A stretch of DNA of 64,000 bases, taken from Cytophagaceae bacterium (GTDB taxonomy: Bacteria; Bacteroidota; Bacteroidia; Cytophagales; Cytophagaceae). The notes under the pieces are model-generated. The model saw only the letters and a program-made list of their open reading frames with translations. It was not told the DNA's origin and did not search any database. The first letter of the stretch is position 1; every line of letters begins with the position of its first letter. Both the position numbers and the translations under genes were made by a program. Location: the NCBI GenBank assembly GCA_025455005.1, contig JALONH010000009.1, positions 1 to 64,000 on the forward strand, in the 5' to 3' direction. Of this stretch, positions 18,157-26,389 are shown one piece after another.

Positions 18157-19967
18157 TTTTCAATAATTTTTTTCTTCAGATAAGTAGCGGTTTGGATTTC
18201 CTTACAGGAGAATAATTTCCAATGAGGCCCCCAATACAGGATAGAACTTAACAATAACATTGAACCAAGTATTAAGAAGGTGTCAATAAAGGTATAAATG
18301 TATTGGACGCCTATAAAATCTTTCGGAATGTTCATATGAATAAAAACACTGATGAAGTATACCATAAAGGAGTTTAATAAAACAAAATAAACGGAACCAA
18401 ACAGTAGTAACACTACTTGGATTTGAATCATACTCCATATGTTTTTAGTTAACAGTGAAAAAACAGGTATTAAATTGGAAAATAAAAATTTGTTTTCTTG
18501 AACAGCCATACTACATGCAGCCATAAGATAGGAGGACAGCGGAATAAATACAATTAGATTCCATGGGAAAAACAGTTCAAATGTACATAGTAGTAAAACG
18601 ACAGTTAGGCCTGCATTGCATATGGCCTTTAATACGGTGCCTATACGAACAGGTACCGAAAGGGAAGCAGAGTTGACTTGCACTAAAGTTAACATACTTG
18701 TCCAGGCAATCCCAATTGTCAGGAGGATATACCACGGAGCTGAATTGTTTAAATATCCGGAAAATGAAACGATAGTAATATCCTCAAAGATATAGGAATT
18801 CCATTCGTATAAAATAGTGCACGTGGCAGCTGCACTAAGGAGTAGCATTAATTTAAGACCTATTCGATACGATAGATCTTGATGAAACGAATGCATTGCT
18901 ATTTGTATCGTTTCTGTTTCTGTTAAAATGTTTTCTTTAGAAGGAGTTGGAATTTCATTGATAGGTACTTTATCTTCTTTTATCCATTTAGAAAATGATT
19001 GGGTTTTATTTTTATACCAAGGTAACACAACGAAATAGCCGATTAAAAAAAACAAACTTAATAAAATTAAAAAGCCTCTTATGATATCCGGAGTATTCGT
19101 ATAACGCGTCATGAAACTTTCGATAATAGCAGCAAACGCCGTAATAGGAAGCGTGCCCATTAATATCTTAAAACCCTGCTTGGCTGATCGTTGAAAAGCT
19201 TGTAATCGAGTGAACGTGCCGGGGAATAAAAGACCGCTACCCAGTCGAAGTCCGGCTGTAGTAGCTATAACCATACCACCAATTTCCAAGGTGCCGTGCA
19301 GCCAAATTGCTAACATAGATTCTTGTAATAATCCTTTTTCATAAAAGAAAAATTGGAAGGTTCCAATCATAATGCCATTATATAAAGTAATGAATAGAGA
19401 TCCTATACCTAAAAGTAAACCGGATGCAAAGGTTAAAAAGTCAACTCGAATATTATTAAGAGTTATTTTAAAATACATATCCCATTCGTTCATGGATTTG
19501 TATACTGCCATAGGATCATTGTTAGCAATGTTTGCTTCTGTCATGGCTATGTAATCATCCCCTAAGATACTATTGACAAAGTGAGCATCTTTAATGGAAG
19601 AAAAAATGCCTATACTCACTGCTATACATAAGGTACAAAAGCTTAACAAGAGTTCTTTACGTGCATCCCACATCATCTTAGGGAGTTCCTCTTTCCAGAA
19701 GAAAATGATATCTCTTTTATTGGATCGCCTATTTTTATACACATATGAATAAAGCTGACGAGCCAAATCATTTAAATACAAACGAACAGAACGATTTTTG
19801 TAATAGGTTTGAGCATAGGATAAGTCTTCGCTCACTTGAATAAATTGGTCAACTAAGGTATCTGGATTTTTATGGGTTTGATCTAGGTGTTTTTCCAGTC
19901 TCCTCCATTTGTCTATATTCTGCTTAATAAAAAAGGACTCTTTCATGAGTTTTGGATACAATAACAA
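18147..19967 (-). CDS. SpoIIM/DUF95-type membrane protein
   Basis: A 606-residue polytopic protein. The N-terminal third has the stage II sporulation protein M (DUF95) signature: a soluble segment, then helices around NNIRVDFLTFASGLLLGIGS and a conserved WLHGTLEIGGMVIATTAG(L) stretch. The C-terminal half is a second membrane domain with about eight helices. This organism does not sporulate. In Bacteroidetes and Actinobacteria, SpoIIM homologues lie next to RDD proteins and MoxR/DUF58, as here. It is the first gene of the operon, and the RDD gene starts divergently 60 bases away. A role in membrane remodelling is plausible but untested. Confidence 0.83.
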   Translation of the reverse strand: MLLYPKLMKESFFIKQNIDKWRRLEKHLDQTHKNPDTLVDQFIQVSEDLSYAQTYYKNRSVRLYLNDLARQLYSYVYKNRRSNKRDIIFFWKEELPKMMWDARKELLLSFCTLCIAVSIGIFSSIKDAHFVNSILGDDYIAMTEANIANNDPMAVYKSMNEWDMYFKITLNNIRVDFLTFASGLLLGIGSLFITLYNGIMIGTFQFFFYEKGLLQESMLAIWLHGTLEIGGMVIATTAGLRLGSGLLFPGTFTRLQAFQRSAKQGFKILMGTLPITAFAAIIESFMTRYTNTPDIIRGFLILLSLFFLIGYFVVLPWYKNKTQSFSKWIKEDKVPINEIPTPSKENILTETETIQIAMHSFHQDLSYRIGLKLMLLLSAAATCTILYEWNSYIFEDITIVSFSGYLNNSAPWYILLTIGIAWTSMLTLVQVNSASLSVPVRIGTVLKAICNAGLTVVLLLCTFELFFPWNLIVFIPLSSYLMAACSMAVQENKFLFSNLIPVFSLLTKNIWSMIQIQVVLLLFGSVYFVLLNSFMVYFISVFIHMNIPKDFIGVQYIYTFIDTFLILGSMLLLSSILYWGPHWKLFSCKEIQTATYLKKKIIEKWA

Positions 19968-20027
19968 GAAGTTACTAGCATGAAAATAAGTAATTTATTT
20001 ATATTTAAAAATTAGTTATCTCATTTT

Positions 20028-20753
20028 ATGAATACCGTAACCATTCGTACCCCGCAAAATGTCTTAATCGAGTATGAAGCGGCAACTCTTATGGAAAGAG
20101 TTATTGCTCAAATTATTGATACTGCTTTAATGGGGATGCTGGCATTTTTTCTTTTTATGGCCGGTATTACGGTCTTTACCTCTAGTATTCAAACGGTTTT
20201 GATTGTACTGGTTGCTTTGTTGTTCACCTTCGCTACCTTATTATGTGAGCTATACGGAGATGGAATGTCGATAGGGAAGTGGTTGTTAAAGATCCAAGTA
20301 AAACGATTAGATGGACAAGAATTAAAACTAAACGATGTGTTAAGCCGTTGGGCATTCAGCTTTTTAGAAATATACCTAACATTTGGTACCCTTGCTGTTT
20401 TTATGATACAAGTATCGCAAAAGAAACAACGGATGGGGGATTTAGTTGCGACTACAACAGTTATCAAACGAAGGGCGAGTTATTTGGTAACGTTAGAAAA
20501 TGTAAAGAACAGAAAAAGTGCGGAAGACTATACCCCAACTTACCCTGGGGTGGAACGATTAAAAGAAGAGCAAATGTTGATATTAAAATCTACTTTGGAT
20601 CGTTATGAAAAATATAAAAATGAGGGGCATCAAGAAGCCCTTTTGTTATTAACAAAACACGTTTGCCAGGTATTAAATATTCCAGTTCCGAAAAAGAATA
20701 AAGCAGCGTTTTTAAAACAAATCTTAAAAGACTATGTCATTCTTACCAGGTAA
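20028..20753 (+). CDS. RDD-family membrane protein
   Basis: A 241-residue protein with the RDD domain: Arg in MERVIAQIIDTALMG, and Asp in the third segment (GKWLLKIQVKRLDGQELKLNDVLSRW, key residues LLKIQVKRLDG and RRMGDL-like QRMGDLVATT). It has three to four transmembrane helices in the first 150 residues and a soluble C-terminal tail. RDD and SpoIIM proteins are repeatedly neighbours, and some RDD proteins affect ion or osmotic balance. Here it faces the SpoIIM operon across a 60-base divergent promoter region. Its end overlaps the next gene by 20 bases. Confidence 0.83.
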   Translation: MNTVTIRTPQNVLIEYEAATLMERVIAQIIDTALMGMLAFFLFMAGITVFTSSIQTVLIVLVALLFTFATLLCELYGDGMSIGKWLLKIQVKRLDGQELKLNDVLSRWAFSFLEIYLTFGTLAVFMIQVSQKKQRMGDLVATTTVIKRRASYLVTLENVKNRKSAEDYTPTYPGVERLKEEQMLILKSTLDRYEKYKNEGHQEALLLLTKHVCQVLNIPVPKKNKAAFLKQILKDYVILTR

Positions 20754-21255
20754 GATCGTTCCATATTCTGTTTTAAAGATACTCGTATATTGTATGTGGC
20801 TTGTTTACATGCCCGTTCAAGCTCAAGACACGGTACGAATACAGATAGATGGTATGACCTGTAGCTTATGTAGTCGAAACGTACAGCAACAAATACAACA
20901 ACTGCAATTTGTAAAAAAAGTATGGTTGCAATTAAACACAAATGTGGCAGAGGTAATAGTCGATACGAGTAGGTCTGTTTCTATAGAAGCCTTGGCAAAA
21001 GCGGTTTATAATGCAGGATTTACTGTAGGCAAATTTTTAGTTCCAATACCGCCTAATCCTCGATATTCAGGTATCTATTCGTATCAATATATTTCGATTC
21101 AACCACCCTCCGGACAATTTATGACAACCGGTTATTACACGCTGGTTGGTAAAGCCTATATGAATCAAGAAGCCTATAAAAAAGTGAAGCGAGCGCTTAA
21201 AGGGATGCACTATATTCCTCCAGTAAACAACGAAAAAATACTATATTATCAATGA
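20734..21255 (+). CDS. Exported heavy-metal-associated (HMA) domain protein
   Basis: A 173-residue protein with an N-terminal signal peptide (hydrophobic core VLKILVYCMWLVYM, cleavage near PVQAQ). It is followed directly by an HMA/MerP-like fold whose metal-binding loop is GMTCSLC with Cys43 and Cys46. The second half (from residue 95) has no obvious family and contains a proline-rich linker (PIPPNPRY) and a possible second alpha-beta unit. A free extracytoplasmic HMA domain suggests periplasmic binding of copper, zinc or mercury ions. It overlaps the RDD gene by 20 bases, and its ATGA stop/start junction couples it to the outer-membrane protein downstream. Confidence 0.72.
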   Translation: MSFLPGKIVPYSVLKILVYCMWLVYMPVQAQDTVRIQIDGMTCSLCSRNVQQQIQQLQFVKKVWLQLNTNVAEVIVDTSRSVSIEALAKAVYNAGFTVGKFLVPIPPNPRYSGIYSYQYISIQPPSGQFMTTGYYTLVGKAYMNQEAYKKVKRALKGMHYIPPVNNEKILYYQ

Positions 21256-22238
21256 GTTATCGTTGGATTATCTTCTTAACACTTTCCTACATAAGTAACC
21301 TTAGCGTAGCACAGGAGTTATTCCCCTATGCAGAAGCGGCCTCGACCTTAGCCAAAGGGACAGGACAGGCTCGATTGATGTTTATGAATTTTAAAGAACA
21401 GTCGTCGAACCGAATGAAATATTGGTATGGTTTACAATACAATTATGGAATAACACCATTATGGAGTGTAGGGACAGTAGTAGGGGTGTCCAATCATCAT
21501 TTTACTTCTATACCGGTAGATGTACAAAATTATTTTTTTAATCACCATTTAAATTCTTTTCCATCCGCTCCTACCAGCATAGAAGGTATTAATGTACATT
21601 CTAAATATCGATTTTATACCCGAGATCGGCATCAAGAGCATTTGCGGGCAGCTGTTTATGTACAAGGTTGTTATTCGTTTATAGCGCACGACGAAGCAGA
21701 ACCGCTTTTAATGACGGATAACAGTGGTGTAGGAGGAGGATTTATAGGAACCTATCTAATAAAAAAATTAGCCTTGTCGATGACCTTAGGTTACATATAT
21801 CCATTTGCTTATACACAGCCGGATATTGGTTATCGGTTTCGATCCGGAAACGCATTAGAATTGTCTACATCCATTGGGTATCGTTTATGGCCCTTTACCT
21901 ATCAGTCTTATCAAGACATCAATGTGAATATATATGCTGAATTTTTAATGAAGCAGTATGGAAGAGCTACTATATCAGAATATGGTTCAAATTGGGATTT
22001 TGAAAACTTTCGACTAACCTCTCCTTATACCTACAATACCTTAACCGAAAACTTTTATATAGATGGGCGATTTTATGTACAATTAATTTTAAATTCGAAT
22101 GACAGAATTGATTTTGGAGTTAATTTCCCTATTGTCAGTCGATCATTTAATTATTGGTACCCGCATTATATGATACAATACACCACGAGTATATTTTCTG
22201 CGAAGCGGAGAGTTAAACTTCCGGATACTTCTTTTTAA
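21252..22238 (+). CDS. Putative outer-membrane protein coupled to HMA protein
   Basis: A 328-residue protein with a signal peptide (FLTLSYISNLSVAQ). The remainder is rich in alternating hydrophobic/aromatic beta-strands (LQYNYGITPLWSVGTVVGV, AAVYVQGCYSFIAH, LELSTSIGYRLWPF), consistent with an outer-membrane barrel of about 12-14 strands. It shares an ATGA overlap with the HMA-domain gene, and the pair may form a metal-handling module in the periplasm and outer membrane. That link is inferred only from gene coupling. The 3' end overlaps the convergent DUF3817 gene by 26 bases. Confidence 0.62.
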   Translation: MSYRWIIFLTLSYISNLSVAQELFPYAEAASTLAKGTGQARLMFMNFKEQSSNRMKYWYGLQYNYGITPLWSVGTVVGVSNHHFTSIPVDVQNYFFNHHLNSFPSAPTSIEGINVHSKYRFYTRDRHQEHLRAAVYVQGCYSFIAHDEAEPLLMTDNSGVGGGFIGTYLIKKLALSMTLGYIYPFAYTQPDIGYRFRSGNALELSTSIGYRLWPFTYQSYQDINVNIYAEFLMKQYGRATISEYGSNWDFENFRLTSPYTYNTLTENFYIDGRFYVQLILNSNDRIDFGVNFPIVSRSFNYWYPHYMIQYTTSIFSAKRRVKLPDTSF

Positions 22239-22506
22239 TTAAATATTCCCAATAGAAAGCACCGAAAGGGATAAGCGATAATAAAAAGCCCCATAAACAA
22301 AAGGAGAGACTCCATTTCAGTTCTTTCCATGCTAGGTATAAAGCGTAGATTAATACGAAAAATAGAATCCCATGAATCATACCGATGTGACGAACAGCCA
22401 TAGGCATACTGAAATAATATTTTAGAGGCATAGCAATACCTAATAACAGCAAAAAGGAGATACCTTCGGCTAGCGCTGTATAACGAATGAATGTGCGTGT
22501 GTTCAT
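22213..22506 (-). CDS. DUF3817 family small membrane protein
   Basis: A 97-residue protein with three hydrophobic segments. RYTALAEGISFLLLLGIAMPLKY and IGMIHGILFFVLIYAL contain the conserved EGxSFLxLL and GxxHGxLFxxY features of DUF3817 (YdzA-like) membrane proteins. Function unknown; some relatives lie near transporters. Its 3' end lies inside the last codons of the convergent outer-membrane gene. The start at 22506 leaves a 77-base divergent gap to the next gene. Confidence 0.8.
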   Translation of the reverse strand: MNTRTFIRYTALAEGISFLLLLGIAMPLKYYFSMPMAVRHIGMIHGILFFVLIYALYLAWKELKWSLSFCLWGFLLSLIPFGAFYWEYLIKKKYPEV

Positions 22507-22583
22507 GATTTAAAGATAAATAAAATTTTAGAATAGGGGTAATAGAACCGTAAATGGTCTTATGTATATAAACCCTAGAAAAA

Positions 22584-22826
22584 ATGGTAACTGCTTTTGT
22601 TAAAAATCGATTGATTGAACTATTACATCAAGAAATAGGTAATTCTCCCAAAGGGGTTCGTCCTTATCAGCCCTTAGGAATACAACTGAACGAATGGGAG
22701 TTCAACTGGTTTATGAACACTATTGAACAAGCATATAAAGTAGATTTGAGTTCACAAGTAATAACACCGGAACATCGGTTGATAGATATAGCCTATATCG
22801 TTAATAAAATGCGGGTAGCGGCATAA
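22584..22826 (+). CDS. Small acyl-carrier-like protein lacking the phosphopantetheine serine
   Basis: An 80-residue acidic protein. The order of features resembles an acyl carrier protein: an N-terminal helix, a loop with LGIQLNEWEFNWFMNTIEQAYKVDL where a carrier would have the DSL motif and the helix II sequence VELVMALEExFxI, and a final VITPEHRLIDIAYIVNKM resembling the helix IV TVGDAVDYI. The serine that carries phosphopantetheine is absent (LNEW occupies its place). It could be a degenerate carrier or an unrelated helical protein. No fatty-acid or polyketide gene is adjacent. Evidence is by eye only. Confidence 0.6.
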   Translation: MVTAFVKNRLIELLHQEIGNSPKGVRPYQPLGIQLNEWEFNWFMNTIEQAYKVDLSSQVITPEHRLIDIAYIVNKMRVAA

Positions 22827-22925
22827 TATAGGTTTAGATACGCTTTATATTGGCTAATGCAATATCAAGAAGAGGTACACCATAGACTGTTTTATGGTCT
22901 CCCATTTTTTTAGTATCTTCATCCT

Positions 22926-23459
22926 ATGAATAAAAAACGAATTGTATACTTGTTAGGAGCAGGACTATTGATGTGTGTTTTGGCTTCTTTTTTTGGACAT
23001 TCACACACCACTACTACAAGTCCATCGCCGGTTAAGTGGATGACGTATGAACAAGCTGCAGCCGCTGCTAAGAAATCACCCAAGCCAATATTTATAGACG
23101 TTTATACCCATTGGTGTGGGTGGTGTAAACAAATGGATAAAACCACATTTAGTCATCCTAAAATTGCCGACTATTTAAACAAGAAATTTTATCCGGTAAA
23201 AATCAATGCCGAAAGTTCCGATTCGACTACGTATAACGGAAAACGAATGACGTATGCCCAGCTTTGTGCACAAGTGTTTAAAGTGAATTCCTATCCCTCC
23301 ACCGTATATTTAGAAGCAGATGAACGATTGTTGCAACCTTTGCCCGGTTATATGGATCCCAATCAGTTTAATAAAGTGATTAAGTATATTGGTGACAACC
23401 ATTACAAGACCACTACTTGGGAGGATTTTTCAGCGAGTTTTACAGAAACAATCGAGTAA
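22926..23459 (+). CDS. Exported thioredoxin-fold protein
   Basis: A 177-residue protein with an N-terminal signal sequence or anchor (RIVYLLGAGLLMCVLASFFG) and a thioredoxin fold whose active site is WCGWCKQM with Cys64 and Cys67. The Asp-rich IFIDVYTHWCGWC start and the KVNSYPSTVYLEAD cis-proline loop match the DUF255/thioredoxin_7 (DsbD-gamma-like) group, so it is likely a periplasmic disulfide reductase or isomerase. It abuts mnmE with no gap: the stop at 23457-23459 is followed immediately by the GTG of mnmE. Confidence 0.88.
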   Translation: MNKKRIVYLLGAGLLMCVLASFFGHSHTTTTSPSPVKWMTYEQAAAAAKKSPKPIFIDVYTHWCGWCKQMDKTTFSHPKIADYLNKKFYPVKINAESSDSTTYNGKRMTYAQLCAQVFKVNSYPSTVYLEADERLLQPLPGYMDPNQFNKVIKYIGDNHYKTTTWEDFSASFTETIE

Positions 23460-24833
23460 GTGTATACAGCATTTATTTCGGATACCATTGTAGCTTTAGC
23501 GACTCCGCCCGGAGTGGGCGCAATAGCTGTATTACGCTTATCCGGTCCACAGGCTATAGCGATTACAGATCAAGTATTTCAAGGTAAAAAGTTGACAGAT
23601 GCTCCTAGCCATAGGGCGTATGTGGGCTTTATCGTTGATGGGGATCGCTCATTGGATGAAGTGGTGGTAACATTATTTCGAGGTCCTAAATCATTTACAA
23701 AAGAGGACGTAGTAGAAATATCATGTCATGGTTCCCCTTATATAGCGCGGGAGATTGCACAGTTGTTGATACGGCAGGGAGCACGACCGTCAAAACCCGG
23801 TGAGTTTACCCAACGCGCCTATTTAAATGGCCGATTTGATTTAGCACAAGCGGAAGCGGTAGCCGATTTAATTGCATCCGATTCTCTAGCTTCACATCAG
23901 ATGGCGTTGCAGCAGATGAGAGGAGGATTTTCTAAGGAGATACAACAATTACGCACACAGTTGATACATTTTGCATCCTTGATAGAATTGGAATTAGATT
24001 TTAGTGAAGAGGATGTAGAGTTTGCCGATCGGACACAATTACGACAATTAGTTGTAGAGATTAAACGAGTAATAGATCGATTGGTACAGTCGTTTGCATT
24101 AGGTAATGTTTTGAAAAATGGAGTTCCTACTGTTATAGTAGGCAAGCCTAATGCCGGTAAGTCCACCTTATTAAATACTTTGTTGCAAGAAGACAAGGCT
24201 ATAGTGTCAGAGATTCCCGGTACTACACGAGATTTTATAGAAGATGAATTAACCGTAGAGGGAGTAACCTTTCGATTCATCGATACGGCGGGATTACGGG
24301 AGACGGTAGATAAAATTGAGGCAATAGGAGTACAGCGGACACGCGAGAAGATGAGTCAGGCTGCATTGATACTTTATTTATTTGATGTCAATACAACTTC
24401 AGAAAAAGAATTGATTCGGGATTTAGAAGAATTAAAAAGTTTAGAGATCCCTTATTTGATAGTAGGAAACAAGGTGGATACGTTTGAAGAGGTGCAGTTG
24501 GAAAAGTTTCATAATTTTGATGGGATTATATATATATCTGCAAAACGAGAGAATGGGATAGAGGAGATGAAGCAGCGCTTATTAGAGACCATTAATTATG
24601 AGTCATTGCGCAACAATGATACCTTAGTTAGTAATTTACGGCATTATGACAGTTTACGAGAGACGCGTGCGGCCTTAGAAGAAGTATTAACAGGAATGGA
24701 CGCTCGATTACCGGGAGACTTGTTAGCTCAGCACATTCGTCAGGCTTTATTTCATTTAGGCAGTATTACGGGGGAAGTCAATACGGAGGATTTATTGGAT
24801 AATATTTTTAGTAAATTTTGTATCGGGAAGTAA
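23460..24833 (+). CDS. mnmE: tRNA uridine-5-carboxymethylaminomethyl(34) synthesis GTPase MnmE
   Basis: A 457-residue GTPase that, with MnmG, modifies the wobble uridine of several tRNAs. It has the N-terminal tetrahydrofolate-binding domain (DTIVALATPPGVGAIAVLRLSG), a helical domain, and an inserted GTPase with P-loop GKPNAGKS (228-235), DTAG and NKVD. The C-terminal zinc/catalytic cysteine motif FCIGK is intact at the very end. Translation starts at GTG 23460 directly after the thioredoxin gene stop, and no ATG is available nearby. No mnmG is in this window. Confidence 0.97.
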   Translation: MYTAFISDTIVALATPPGVGAIAVLRLSGPQAIAITDQVFQGKKLTDAPSHRAYVGFIVDGDRSLDEVVVTLFRGPKSFTKEDVVEISCHGSPYIAREIAQLLIRQGARPSKPGEFTQRAYLNGRFDLAQAEAVADLIASDSLASHQMALQQMRGGFSKEIQQLRTQLIHFASLIELELDFSEEDVEFADRTQLRQLVVEIKRVIDRLVQSFALGNVLKNGVPTVIVGKPNAGKSTLLNTLLQEDKAIVSEIPGTTRDFIEDELTVEGVTFRFIDTAGLRETVDKIEAIGVQRTREKMSQAALILYLFDVNTTSEKELIRDLEELKSLEIPYLIVGNKVDTFEEVQLEKFHNFDGIIYISAKRENGIEEMKQRLLETINYESLRNNDTLVSNLRHYDSLRETRAALEEVLTGMDARLPGDLLAQHIRQALFHLGSITGEVNTEDLLDNIFSKFCIGK

Positions 24834-24895
24834 GTGATATTGATTTAGTATTTTTTTCTGAAGTTGTAGTGTTAAGAGAATACAAAGTGAAATGT

Positions 24896-24964
24896 ATGCT
24901 ATCATTGGCGTTCCTAATTTGTTTTCTCACCATATCAGTATCACAATTGGTGTTCTACAGATAG
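24896..24964 (+). pseudogene. Orphan signal-peptide-like fragment
   Basis: A 22-codon frame beginning ATG encodes MLSLAFLICFLTISVSQ followed by five residues and a stop. The sequence reads like the export signal of a lost secreted protein. The frame is not continued in any other phase that I can recognise. It could equally be chance. Confidence 0.2.
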
Positions 24965-25339
24965 ACTTTACCAGCTAGAAGTAAGATTGTTTCATGGTTT
25001 AGAATTAAATAAGATTTAATATCTTATTCTATGCAGTTAGCGTTTATCCCACAAGGCCTTGATATTTTTTGTTTCAAGACAATACAAAGGCAAAGAGAAT
25101 GAAGGGTAATGATTAAGTAGGAGGTGAGGTGGAATGAGAAAAGATTTTTATCTCTTTTGTATAAAAAAATAATCTATTACCTATAGTTAGCTGTAACTAC
25201 AGTAAAATCAATAACAACAGACGTTTTTGAATACTTTTTACGCTAAGCGCACTTTATACTTTAAACGTTCAACTTTGAACTAAAAAGTCATGGTATTCTC
25301 CATTGTTACCATTAGCACTACATTACATTAAGCTTTAAG

Positions 25340-25525
25340 TCTTCAGCTTTACTCGCTACGGTAGAGCTATGCGTGAGGGATAGAAGCGGAAATCCCGCCG
25401 CCTATTGAACAGTAATACAACTCACTAAAATATCTGCGGCGGATTGCAGCGGATTAGCCCGACCCCGAGCGCAGAGGAGTAACTAAGTAAGGAAATCCAT
25501 CCGCGAGGGGGCACGCCCCCATTTT
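25340..25525. repeat. Dispersed REP-like intergenic element
   Basis: This stretch is much richer in G+C than its surroundings and contains phrases I recall from repeated intergenic elements of Bacteroidetes: GCGTGAGGGATAGAAGCGG followed by AAATCC (25371-25395), and a related GAGTAACTAAGTAAGGAAATCC-type phrase ending at 25498. It has an internal inverted repeat CCGCCGC (25395-25401) / GCGGCGG (25436-25442) and ends in the hairpin GGGGG-CACG-CCCCC (25507-25520). Only one copy is in this window, so the repeat status rests on memory. Confidence 0.45.
25507..25520. terminator. Short GC hairpin at the end of the REP-like element
   Basis: Five G-C pairs with a 4-base loop CACG, followed by ATTTTAAC. 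It lies between convergent genes and could act as a weak terminator for either, but the T-run is short. Confidence 0.3.
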
Positions 25526-25537
25526 AACTAACTGAAA

Positions 25538-26389
25538 TTACTGTTTATTCCGTACGATAACCTTACCTGATGTATGTATTACAAAACTAATCCCAAACAA
25601 TATTCCACTTCCCATTGCGATGGACGCGGAGATGGATACATCCCATTGCTGTGCTATCATATACCCAATACATACCGATGCTATTGCAAAGCCAAGGGAT
25701 AATAGACACATGGTCTTTAGTTGCTTTGACCATAAATACGCGCTCGCTGCCGGTACAACTAAAAACGCAATAACCAATATAGCGCCTACGGACTCAAATG
25801 CAGCTACCGTAGTAAAGGAGACTAAACTCATCAATACATAATTCCAAAGTCCTACACTCATACCTACACCGGCTGCAAAGGCACTGTCAAACGTACTAAG
25901 TTTAAAGTAGGGATAAAATACAATCAATATGAAAAATACGATTGCATTCACTAAAATTAAAGGGGGTAGTGCTACAGGAACAGAAAGGACTCCTATATCC
26001 ATTCGATGTAGGGGGACATATACAATCTCACCGTATAACACACAGTCTTGATCCAAATCTATATTATGAGCAAATACGGAAATCAATATGACGCCTAAGG
26101 CAAATAAAAACGTAAAGACGACACCAATAGCCGCATCTTCTTGTACATTAAATCGTTTATGTAATATTTCGATACATAGTGTTGTGAGGACACCGGTACA
26201 GCCAGCTCCCCACAACATCATCCAAGGATCTCTACTATCGAATACTAAATAGGCTATAACAATACCGGGTAATACGGCATGGGATATCGCATCGCCGAGC
26301 ATGACCATTTTTCGGAGGATTAAAAAACAACCCAACATACTGCAAGGTAGGGCAACTAATATGGCGGTAAGTATGATTTCGTACTTCAT
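25538..26389 (-). CDS. Metal ABC transporter permease (TroD/SitD-type)
   Basis: A 283-residue inner-membrane permease of the ABC-3 family (zinc/manganese/iron). It has about eight hydrophobic segments and the family motifs GDAISHAVLPGIVIAYLVF (key: GDAISHAVLPG) and ESVGAILVIAFLVVPAASAYL (key: VGAILVIAFLVVPAA). It is the second of two permeases, and its start overlaps the stop of the first by 4 bases. Two permeases plus a TroA-like binding protein resemble the Sit/Tro/Mts systems rather than the single-permease ZnuABC. It is last in the operon. Confidence 0.92.
   Translation of the reverse strand: MKYEIILTAILVALPCSMLGCFLILRKMVMLGDAISHAVLPGIVIAYLVFDSRDPWMMLWGAGCTGVLTTLCIEILHKRFNVQEDAAIGVVFTFLFALGVILISVFAHNIDLDQDCVLYGEIVYVPLHRMDIGVLSVPVALPPLILVNAIVFFILIVFYPYFKLSTFDSAFAAGVGMSVGLWNYVLMSLVSFTTVAAFESVGAILVIAFLVVPAASAYLWSKQLKTMCLLSLGFAIASVCIGYMIAQQWDVSISASIAMGSGILFGISFVIHTSGKVIVRNKQ

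Larger units (their letters stand above)
24834..25537. other. 704-bp gene-free stretch between mnmE and the metal transporter operon
   Basis: Both flanking genes point into this stretch. I find no credible gene longer than about 30 codons. It holds a 22-codon signal-peptide-like orphan frame (24896-24964), an AT-rich middle part without recognisable features, and a GC-richer REP-like element at about 25340-25525 that ends in a 5-bp GC hairpin. No tRNA or structured RNA family was recognised. Confidence 0.7.

Noticed and set aside
18147-19967. Evidence for sporulation from the SpoIIM-like gene
   Set aside because: SpoIIM/DUF95 homologues are widespread in non-sporulating bacteria, and all other genes point to a Gram-negative Bacteroidota.
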